Source: an uncultured Clostridium sp.
GTDB lineage: Bacteria; Bacillota; Clostridia; TANB77; CAG-508
Direction of reading: 5' to 3'
Assembly: GCA_947088765.1 (NCBI GenBank)
Contig: CAMUHU010000011.1
Location: 1 to 33,995, forward strand
Length of the DNA stretch: 33,995 nt
This document shows, in pieces, positions 23,197 through 31,844 of the stretch; within the stretch, counting starts at the first letter, position 1; every line of letters begins with the position of its first letter. The notes under the pieces were generated by a model that saw only the letters and a program-made list of their open reading frames with translations, ran no database searches and was not told the origin of the DNA. The translations under genes were made by a program, and so were the position numbers.

Positions 23197-24759
23197 TTAT
23201 TCCAATATTGATATAATTTTATTCAATTTTTTAAAATTGAAATATATATCTATTTGTTTATCTTGATGGATTTTTATTCTACTTATAATTACTTTCATCA
23301 GTTCAGGAGTTGGTTCTTCTAGATTTAAAAACTCCTTAACTATCTTTGTAATTTCGTTGCTGTTATCTTCTTCTATATCTTTTTTATTTTGCTCTATTTC
23401 TTCATATTGCCTATATCTTTCTTTTATTTGTTCATTATATTTGTTTAGCACTCTTTCACAAATTTCCTCTGTAATTTTCCCTTCTAATTTATCCATATAC
23501 ATTTTATCAAGATGGCTTTTTATTAGTTCTATTTCTTTTTCTAGATTTTCTAGTAGTTTTTTGTAGTCATAGACTGTTTTACTATTTTTTATATTAAGTT
23601 CTATTTTTTTACTGTCTATATCTTGAAATAGCTCTTTTATATAGTTTAAAATTTTATTTTCTAAGCATTCATAACTAAAACCGTGACAAGTACAAATTTT
23701 AAGTTTTGAGTTCCTACGATAGTTATTACATATTGTAAAGTATTTCTCACTTCTTGTGTCCTTTTTTATTCCTATTTTATGCCCACATTCATAGCAATAC
23801 AACAGTCCATCTAATAAAGTATAATTCTTTTTTTCTTGCCTTTCGTATTTTTGAATAATTACCATTTTTTGCACTGCCTCATAAGTTTTTTTATCTATGA
23901 TTGGTTCATGGGTATTTTCTACAACATACCACTTTTCTTTTGGATTTTCTCTCATTTTTCTATTTTTATAACTTATTCTACTTCTTTTATTTTGCACTGT
24001 TACTCCTGTATATATTTCGTGTGATAATATGTTTTTTATAGTCTTATTACTCCAAAATGTAGCCTTATTATATCTTAAACTGCTCGCTGTTGGAATTTTG
24101 TTATAATTTAAATACTCTCTTATTGCTCCTACTTGATTTCCTGATTTTGCCATATCAAAAATAGTTCTTACAATTTCTGCTTCTTCTTCACAGATTACTA
24201 AATGATTTTTATCTTCTTTGTCTTGCACATAACCTAATGGTGTCTTTCCTCCTACCCATTTACCTTGTTTTTGCATTGTATGCAATGCTGTTCTTATCTT
24301 TTTTGATAGATCCTTAGAGTACATATCATTTAATATTGATTTGAATGGTGCAATGTCATTATTTCCGTTATTATCCAAAAAAGTATCTATTCCATCATTT
24401 ACTGAAACATATCTAATATTTTTCTCTGGAAACCAATTCTCTATATATTCCCCTGTTCCTATGTAATCACGACCTAAACGAGATAAATCCTTTGTTACCA
24501 CCATATTTATTTTATCTTGTTCAATATCATTAATCATTCTCGTAAACTCTGGCCTATTGAAATTTGTTCCCGTATAGCCTTGGTCTATATAGATGTCTAT
24601 TAGTTCATATTCTTCTCCTAGATTTTTTACATATTCTGTGAGTAGTATTTTTTGATTTTTAACGCTTTCACTATCGTCATATCCCCTGTCAATGTCTTCT
24701 TTAGATAATCTTATATAAATTGCAACTTTAAAAATCACATTCTTTATTCTTTCAAGCAC
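23197..24759 (-). CDS. Large serine recombinase (integrase)
   Basis: Site-specific recombinase that catalyses integration and excision of the element. It has 520 residues. The N-terminal catalytic resolvase domain runs to about residue 150, with Ser19 as the expected nucleophile in YIRLSKED; DQGYTGTNFNRPEF and TKDLSRLGRDYIGTGEYIE are typical. The recombinase domain (TPLGYV onward) is followed by a zinc ribbon (YCYECGHKI...CNNYRR...CTC) and a long coiled-coil region (about 380-470). It belongs to the clostridial Tn5397 TnpX / Tn4451-like group. The start is GTG, with AAGGAGG 5 bases upstream, and a hairpin spans both. Confidence 0.96.
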   Translation of the reverse strand: MLERIKNVIFKVAIYIRLSKEDIDRGYDDSESVKNQKILLTEYVKNLGEEYELIDIYIDQGYTGTNFNRPEFTRMINDIEQDKINMVVTKDLSRLGRDYIGTGEYIENWFPEKNIRYVSVNDGIDTFLDNNGNNDIAPFKSILNDMYSKDLSKKIRTALHTMQKQGKWVGGKTPLGYVQDKEDKNHLVICEEEAEIVRTIFDMAKSGNQVGAIREYLNYNKIPTASSLRYNKATFWSNKTIKNILSHEIYTGVTVQNKRSRISYKNRKMRENPKEKWYVVENTHEPIIDKKTYEAVQKMVIIQKYERQEKKNYTLLDGLLYCYECGHKIGIKKDTRSEKYFTICNNYRRNSKLKICTCHGFSYECLENKILNYIKELFQDIDSKKIELNIKNSKTVYDYKKLLENLEKEIELIKSHLDKMYMDKLEGKITEEICERVLNKYNEQIKERYRQYEEIEQNKKDIEEDNSNEITKIVKEFLNLEEPTPELMKVIISRIKIHQDKQIDIYFNFKKLNKIISILE

Positions 24760-24783
24760 TTAAGCCTCCTTCCCATGCTTGAA
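24751..24783 (-). promoter_or_regulatory. Hairpin enclosing the recombinase ribosome binding site and start codon
   Basis: On the minus strand, TTCAAGCA and TGCTTGAA (8 bp, perfect) enclose TGGGAAGGAGGCTTAAG. The Shine-Dalgarno sequence is in the loop, and the GTG start is partly in the 3' arm. This should limit translation of the recombinase. Confidence 0.7.
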
Positions 24784-24788
24784 ATTTT

Positions 24789-24845
24789 TGAATTCATACT
24801 TTGATTATAACTTTAGAAAAATATATAAGTCAAGCACTGAATTCA
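24789..24845 (-). promoter_or_regulatory. Recombinase promoter flanked by TGAATTCA palindromes
   Basis: TTGACT (24833-24828), an 18-bp spacer and TATAAT (24809-24804). TGAATTCA occurs on both sides (24789-24796 and 24838-24845). TCAAGCACT at 24830-24838 recurs over the start codon (24752-24760). Confidence 0.7.
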
Positions 24846-24868
24846 AATATAATTATTTAAGCATTAGG

Positions 24869-24970
24869 CTATTTACTTTCTAATAATTTCTTCAAATAGA
24901 ATGCCAATATACTTTCTAACTCTTCTCCTTCATCGTTAAAATAAACATTTATCTTAAAATCATTTTCCAT
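24869..24970 (-). CDS. Small ORF, 33 residues, upstream of the recombinase
   Basis: The peptide starts MENDFKINVYFNDEGEELES and ends AFYLKKLLESK. The ATG (24970-24968) follows a strong AGGAGGAAAGACAAT. It sits between the GNAT terminator and the recombinase promoter. Tiny ORFs just before the recombinase are common in clostridial elements, but I do not recognise this one. It could be an excision factor or regulator; no evidence separates these. Confidence 0.65.
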   Translation of the reverse strand: MENDFKINVYFNDEGEELESILAFYLKKLLESK

Positions 24971-25009
24971 ATTGTCTTTCCTCCTGATAAAATATATTAA
25001 GTGAAATAT

Positions 25010-25038
25010 AAAAAAAGAAGAGATTTTTTATTCTCTTC
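25010..25038 (-). terminator. Terminator after the GNAT gene
   Basis: On the minus strand, GAAGAGA and TCTCTTC (7 bp) pair around ATAAAAAA and are followed by a TTTTTT run, about 75 bp beyond the GNAT stop. Confidence 0.8.
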
Positions 25039-25111
25039 CATACTATTATTATAAATGATTTAATTATTAAAACAATGAAATGATTTTGAAGTGTTTTTGA
25101 AATTATCTGTT

Positions 25112-25588
25112 TTATACTATTCTCATTGAATATGCTATACTCTTTACTTTAAAACCAAATTTTTCATATATCTTTATTGCATTTTCATTTTCTTCATTAA
25201 CTGTTAAATACATATCAGTACAATTAATTTCTTTTCCAAATTCTTTAGTATATTGTAATATAGCTGTTCCAATTCCCTTGCCTCTATTTTTTTCATCTAC
25301 ACATATTGCATCAATTTGTAATTGTTTCCTGTATCTCATACTAGGATTATTTTTTTCTTGGATACTAAAAGTAATATATCCTACAATTTCACCTTGTAGT
25401 TTTGCCACTAATATGTTTTTGGCTTGTATCATCTCTTCAAAATTTTCTTTACTAATTACTTCATCTACATCTAAAAATAAATCTGGTCTCCAGTTTATAT
25501 GTATCTTATGTACTTGTTTTGCTAATTCATTTACTCTATTAAAATCTTTTATTTTCGGAATTTCTATTAGTAATTCCACTCTAAACAT
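25112..25588 (-). CDS. GNAT-family N-acetyltransferase
   Basis: Transfers an acetyl group from acetyl-CoA to an unidentified substrate. It has 158 residues. The CoA-binding motif A is IDAICVDEKNRGKGIGTAIL, with RGKGIG at 102-107. Motif B/C follows: YLTVNEENENAIKIYEKFGFKVKSIAYSM. The start follows GAGAGGGAG. It is cargo of the mobile element, between the Abi_2 gene and the recombinase, and may act as a resistance enzyme, a toxin-like acetylase or a metabolic passenger. Nothing in the sequence decides this. Confidence 0.9.
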   Translation of the reverse strand: MFRVELLIEIPKIKDFNRVNELAKQVHKIHINWRPDLFLDVDEVISKENFEEMIQAKNILVAKLQGEIVGYITFSIQEKNNPSMRYRKQLQIDAICVDEKNRGKGIGTAILQYTKEFGKEINCTDMYLTVNEENENAIKIYEKFGFKVKSIAYSMRIV

Positions 25589-25626
25589 CTCCCTCTCTAT
25601 TAAGTTATAGTTAGTATATTATCGCA

Positions 25627-25713
25627 AAAATTTCTTATTAATAACCCTCTATTAGTATCCTACGCAGGAAAGTGTTAATAAGAAACGCCCAAAACGCATA
25701 AAAGGTCAAGCCT
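25627..25713 (-). other. Structured non-coding stretch between the Abi_2 and GNAT genes
   Basis: On the minus strand, AAAAGG-CTTGA-CCTTTT forms a small hairpin. It is followed by an outer stem TTTCTTATTAA / TTAATAAGAAA that encloses a small inner stem TCCT-GCGT-AGGA. No ORF with a ribosome site fits. It may be the Abi_2 mRNA end plus a regulatory or RNA element. Confidence 0.45.
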
Positions 25714-25778
25714 TTTAGTTTATTAATTTTGATTTTTCCTATTAAGATTTAATAAATTTCCCGCCCGTGGTAATTTTA

Positions 25779-26714
25779 CTATTTCATATCATTTATTAAA
25801 TTTTCATAATCTCTTACAAAACCCATCTTATTTAAAATTTCTGAAAATTCGATTGACTTAATTTTATTTTCTAATTTTTTAATCTCATTAATTACTATAT
25901 CATAAAATTCCTTAAATTCTTCCTCATTTAACAATACTTTTAAAATTATCACTATTGAAAACAAATCCTTAAATCCCTTTGCATATTGACCATTCTGCAA
26001 TAATAAATTTAAATTTGTATGAATATCATTTTGCATTATAGTATTTTTTAATCTAATATCATATAATTTTTCGTCATGTGCACATATATTTCTAATAATA
26101 GCTAAATTGTGTATATATGTTTTTAATTCTTTTTCTCTTATTCCAAATTTTTTAGCAACTCTATTTTGGTCTTGCTGTTTCATTAGGTCATAAAATTTTG
26201 AAATTTGCCCAAATGTTATAATTCTAATTAACACCCATAATGGAATATATCCATATTGTGCCATATAATGTTTAAGCATTTCATTTCCATTTTTTCTTTG
26301 TGTATTTATATTACTGTTTATATCTGCAACAAGACTTTTAATTTTTAAATCTGTTATTTTGCTGTTATTATTAAAATTAGATACTACAAGATAATTTTGT
26401 TCTCCATATTGCTTTGAGAATTCATAAGCAATATATGTATCCATTCTTCTTTCTATTTTTAGAATATATTTCAAAAAAGCACTTCTTATTTCACTATCAA
26501 ATTTATATAGTGCAAATATTTCTTCAAGTGTTGCTCCTTCTATATATTTTTCTTCTTCACTGTTCTTATTCAAAAACAAGTCTTTATATCCATTTATTAA
26601 ATAATAGTAACTGTTATCTTTAAATATTTCTTTTGCCTTTTCTTCATTGATAATTAAATTACGTTCTTTTAAAATCTCTATTTGTTCTTCTATTGTTTTA
26701 AATTCTTTGTTCAT
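25779..26714 (-). CDS. Abi_2 family (AbiD/AbiF-like) HEPN protein
   Basis: Member of the abortive infection group, first known from lactococcal phage-resistance plasmids. It has 311 residues. The N-terminal KTIEEQIEILKERNLIINEEKAKEIF and YYYLINGYKDLF, then LYKFDSEIRSAFLKYILKIERRMDTYIAYEFS, are the family pattern. The HEPN RNase motif is present as RNICAH (Arg208 to His213, R-X4-H), followed by DEKLYD. This predicts an RNA-cutting activity that would stop growth on phage infection. A promoter and a terminator-like hairpin RNA lie immediately upstream of its TAGGAGC site. It is the first gene of the element. Confidence 0.93.
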   Translation of the reverse strand: MNKEFKTIEEQIEILKERNLIINEEKAKEIFKDNSYYYLINGYKDLFLNKNSEEEKYIEGATLEEIFALYKFDSEIRSAFLKYILKIERRMDTYIAYEFSKQYGEQNYLVVSNFNNNSKITDLKIKSLVADINSNINTQRKNGNEMLKHYMAQYGYIPLWVLIRIITFGQISKFYDLMKQQDQNRVAKKFGIREKELKTYIHNLAIIRNICAHDEKLYDIRLKNTIMQNDIHTNLNLLLQNGQYAKGFKDLFSIVIILKVLLNEEEFKEFYDIVINEIKKLENKIKSIEFSEILNKMGFVRDYENLINDMK

Positions 26715-26730
26715 TTAATTGCTCCTAACT

Positions 26731-26777
26731 AAAAAAACAACTCCGGGCCTCATAGGTTTCCGGAGTCTCGATCTACT
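26731..26777 (-). ncRNA. Candidate abiF-type small structured RNA upstream of the Abi_2 gene
   Basis: A predicted transcript of about 47 nt starts near 26777. It contains ACTCCGG-AAA-CCT-ATG-AGG-C-CCGGAGT, that is a 7-bp stem with an asymmetric internal loop and an upper CCT/AGG stem, then TG and seven Ts. It thus ends as a rho-independent terminator just before the Abi_2 ribosome site. From general knowledge, a conserved RNA motif named abiF is reported upstream of Abi_2-type genes; this assignment is by position and shape, not by a model search. Confidence 0.7.
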
Positions 26778-26783
26778 AAATAA

Positions 26784-26813
26784 AGTATAACATACTAAGT
26801 TTTAGTCTGTCAA
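26784..26813 (-). promoter_or_regulatory. Promoter of the RNA / Abi_2 unit
   Basis: TTGACA (26813-26808), an 18-bp spacer and TATACT (26789-26784). It sits about 7 bp before the predicted RNA start and inside the element, so the cargo does not depend on the ZIP promoter. Confidence 0.82.
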
Positions 26814-26889
26814 TACTCTACATTATATATTTTATTAAATTTTTAAGTATTTATCCCTATTTTTGTTAAGTTTTTGAATTCAAATTATT

Positions 26890-27279
26890 TCAAGCATTTT
26901 CATACACTCTACTTTTACCCATACCTTCTGGAATGTTATGTAGTGTAACTGAAAATAATAACATGTTTAGTTTTTTACCATTTGGCTTATTTTCAAACCT
27001 CTCAGCAATTTTGTTTATGAGAAGTAAAAATATAACTCCTAATAATAATCCAACTGTTGCTGGTATCCAAGATATTACTCCCTGATTTTCAGCCATTTCT
27101 ACAGCTGGAAGTATAAGCGACCATACACTTGCTGCAATCATGACCCCTGATGCAAATCCTACAATTATTTTTTGAAATCTTTCACTCATGTTTTTTTTCA
27201 TGAAAAATACAAAACCACTTCCAAAACTTGTTCCAATAAATGGAATTAAGATTCCTCCAATACTATATAATATATTCAA
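26890..27279 (-). pseudogene. ZIP-family metal transporter, 5' fragment truncated by the element
   Basis: 129 codons. Residues 1-119 are the ZIP N-terminal part, with three membrane helices, the loop region AERFENKPNGKKLN and the metal-site start LFSVTLHNIPEG. The last ten codons (MGKSRVYENA) are contributed by the element. The start is a TTG 10 bases after GGAGG. Joined to the fragment at 22122 the protein would be about 253 residues, the ordinary ZIP length. In the inserted state the transporter should be inactive; excision would restore it. Confidence 0.93.
26908..26935 (-). other. Left attachment site (attL) of the 4.8-kb element
   Basis: On the minus strand, the ZIP codons CATTCCAGAAGG are followed by TATGG and the element arm GGTAAAAGTAGA (26919-26908). 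The shared CCAGAAGG is at 26931-26924. After the junction the ZIP frame reads GKSRVYENA and stops at 26890. Confidence 0.85.
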
Positions 27280-27353
27280 TGTTTTTGTCCTCCTATATTA
27301 TATAATATTCTGTTTTTGTTATTATGTTAATTGAGTTTTTTAATTTATACTAT

Positions 27354-27381
27354 AGTGCCAAAATTCTCAGTCCCTATTGAC
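27354..27381 (+). repeat. Direct repeat flanking the DUF4143 ATPase gene, downstream copy
   Basis: ATAGTGCCAAAATTCTC, then AGTCCCTATTGACA. It matches 28785-28805 and its continuation over 27 bp with a few mismatches. The inverted-repeat arms seen in the other copy are degraded here. Confidence 0.75.
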
Positions 27382-27392
27382 ATTTTACCTTT

Positions 27393-28634
27393 TTATAAAT
27401 CCAAACTATTCTTATTTAATAAAAACTCTTGGATACCAATTATTAAAATTCCCTTTTCATTTCTCCATAATTTTATATCATCTTTAACAACAATAATTTT
27501 TTTGAAACTATCTCCTATATTATTTAAAGATTTAGATTCTTGTTCATTTTTTTCTCGTGTATCTATGTTTAAAGCAGATTGTATATAATATCGCTTACTA
27601 CCTTGATTACATACAAAGTCTACTTCTAATTGTTTTCTTTCTCCACCTTCTCTTATTTCTACAACTCCTATATCAACATTGTATCCTCTTACAATTAACT
27701 CATTATAAATAATATTTTCCATTAAATGATTTTCTTCTTGTTGTCTAAAATTAAGTCTTGCATTCCTTAGACCTATATCTGCAAAATAATATTTTTGTGG
27801 AGTTGTAATATATTTCTTTCCCTTAACATCATATCTTTCTACTTTTTCTAAAAGGAAGGAATCTAAAAGATAATCTAAATATGAAATAATTGTATTTTTT
27901 GATATTCCTGTAATTCCATTGCTTATAAAGGTATTATAAAGCTTTTGCGGATTTGTTAACGAACCAACTGATGATGATAACATATTTAATAGAGTCTCTA
28001 GTATATCATCTTTTTCTATTTTATTTCTCTCCACTATATCCCTTATATATGTTAAATTAAATAGTGTATTTAAATAGTTAGTTTTTTGTTCTTCTGAAAT
28101 ATTATCTAAAATTTGTGGCATTCCGCCATATGTTATATATTCTTTCCAAGCATTTTGCTTTTCACCTTCATAAGCATTATAAAATTCTGAAAATAATAAA
28201 GGAAATATTCTAATTTCATCTCCTCTTCCTCTAAATTCAGTTATTATATCTGATGATAAAAATTTTGAATTGCTTCCAGTTACATAGACATCTAAATTTC
28301 TTCTATGCAAAAATCCATTTAATACTGCTTCAAAATTATCTACCTTTTGTATTTCATCTATTAAAACATAATGCATTTCATTATCTACAGTATGCTCATC
28401 AACATATTTATCTAATTCCTCTGGATCTAAATATTTCATATTTTTTATATCATCTAGGTCTAATTTTATAATGTGATCTTCTTTTACTCCATCACTAATT
28501 AAATAATCTTTAAATATTGGATCTAATATGAATGATTTTCCACATCTTCTTATTCCTGTTAAAATCTTAATCATTCCATTTTCTCTTCTTGAAATTAGTT
28601 TATTTAAATATTCATTTCTTTCTATTATCTTCAT
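27393..28634 (-). CDS. AAA-type ATPase with DUF4143 C-terminal domain
   Basis: P-loop protein of the group that often occurs in many copies in gut bacteria and archaea; function not established. It has 413 residues from the ATG at 28634 (GAGGAAAAA upstream). The N-terminal ATPase has Walker A GIRRCGKS (about 27-34) and Walker B HYVLIDEIQKV, and TGSNSKFLSSD resembles a sensor region. The C-terminal DUF4143 domain has GLRNARLNF and HLMENIIYNELI. Near the end, EVDFVCN...YYIQSA resembles a PD-(D/E)xK-type nuclease core. It has its own promoter and is flanked by imperfect direct repeats, which suggests it may move or be exchanged as a unit. Confidence 0.92.
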   Translation of the reverse strand: MKIIERNEYLNKLISRRENGMIKILTGIRRCGKSFILDPIFKDYLISDGVKEDHIIKLDLDDIKNMKYLDPEELDKYVDEHTVDNEMHYVLIDEIQKVDNFEAVLNGFLHRRNLDVYVTGSNSKFLSSDIITEFRGRGDEIRIFPLLFSEFYNAYEGEKQNAWKEYITYGGMPQILDNISEEQKTNYLNTLFNLTYIRDIVERNKIEKDDILETLLNMLSSSVGSLTNPQKLYNTFISNGITGISKNTIISYLDYLLDSFLLEKVERYDVKGKKYITTPQKYYFADIGLRNARLNFRQQEENHLMENIIYNELIVRGYNVDIGVVEIREGGERKQLEVDFVCNQGSKRYYIQSALNIDTREKNEQESKSLNNIGDSFKKIIVVKDDIKLWRNEKGILIIGIQEFLLNKNSLDL

Positions 28635-28698
28635 TGGATTTTTCCTCTTTTCTATCCGTTGAATATTTTTACCATTTATGTCATTAATGTTCAATAAT

Positions 28699-28727
28699 AT
28701 TATACTACAATACATTTAATATTTCAA
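28699..28727 (-). promoter_or_regulatory. Sigma-A promoter of the DUF4143 ATPase gene
   Basis: TTGAAA (28727-28722), a 17-bp spacer and a consensus TATAAT (28704-28699). Confidence 0.78.
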
Positions 28728-28768
28728 TAACTTAATTGAACTTTTTTGACGTATATGTCATTTTTGTT

Positions 28769-28806
28769 TTGCCAATAGTGCCAAAATTCTCCGTCACCAT
28801 TGGCAA
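28769..28806 (-). repeat. Direct repeat with hairpin arms, upstream of the DUF4143 ATPase gene
   Basis: TTGCCAATAGTG and CACCATTGGCAA form a 12-bp inverted repeat with one mismatch around CCAAAATTCTCCGT. The part ATAGTGCCAAAATTCTC is identical in the copy beyond the other end of the ATPase gene. It may also act as the terminator region of the 78-residue gene. Confidence 0.78.
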
Positions 28807-29043
28807 TTAAGTATCATATTTATATTCCTTTTCCTCCATAAAATTATAAATCTCACTTAAATATTTTTTTGTAATCATTGCTAGTTTTGCTGGTGGATTT
28901 TTTGAGCCTTGATATATTAGCTTTTTTGTGTAACAGTTTTCTGTTGTTTTAAATACTAGGTATCTATTTTCAAGATATGTGAAATATACCTGATATCCTT
29001 TGTCTAGTATTTCTTCAAATTCATCAAATGTATGGTCTTGCAT
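28807..29043 (-). CDS. Hypothetical protein, 78 residues
   Basis: No family recognised with confidence. The protein is short and cytoplasmic, starting MQDHTFDEFEEILDKGYQVYFTYLENRYLVFKT, a beta-hairpin-like pattern, with a helical end (YLSEIYNFMEEKEYKY). It starts 10 bp after the ligA stop and so is very likely co-transcribed with ligA, with GGAGAGCAA upstream. Its stop codon lies directly at the edge of the inverted repeat that flanks the ATPase gene. Confidence 0.75.
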   Translation of the reverse strand: MQDHTFDEFEEILDKGYQVYFTYLENRYLVFKTTENCYTKKLIYQGSKNPPAKLAMITKKYLSEIYNFMEEKEYKYDT

Positions 29044-29053
29044 CTTGCTCTCC

Positions 29054-31730
<2,677 letters not shown>

Positions 31731-31817
31731 AAATATCTCTCCCTTGTTCTTGAATTTCCTCTATTATATTAAATAAAAGAAAAAAAATAAATAGTTTTAC
31801 CAAATTTTTATAAAAGC

Positions 31818-31841
31818 GGACGCCCAAAGGGCGTCCCTACA
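31818..31841 (-). repeat. Short palindromic repeat (TGTAGGGGC family), copy 8
   Basis: GGACGCCC-AAA-GGGCGTCC, then CTACA on the plus strand. It lies 4 bp after the thrS stop. On the minus strand GCTTTTATAAA follows, so it may terminate or attenuate thrS transcripts before pgsA. Confidence 0.78.
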
Positions 31842-31844
31842 GTT

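Larger units (their letters stand above)
22128..26927 (-). mobile_element. 4.8-kb serine-integrase element inserted in a ZIP transporter gene
   Basis: The element splits a ZIP gene between the codons for IPE/G and MAVG. Both junctions share CCAGAAGG. Reassembling the ends gives an attP of 40 bp with arms TCTACTTTAACC and GGTAAAAGTAGA, and an attB reading CATTCC-AGAA-GGAATG. Both palindromes centre on the same GA dinucleotide, as expected for large serine recombinases, which exchange at a central dinucleotide. Cargo in transcription order: hairpin RNA, Abi_2 protein, GNAT acetyltransferase, 33-residue ORF, recombinase, Fic protein. No replication, conjugation or phage structural genes are present, so it is a small integrative element that would need help to move between cells. 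Confidence 0.92.

Noticed and set aside
22128-26927. Prophage remnant or integrative conjugative element
   Set aside because: No phage structural, replication, relaxase or type IV secretion genes are present, and the exact att boundaries leave no room for them.
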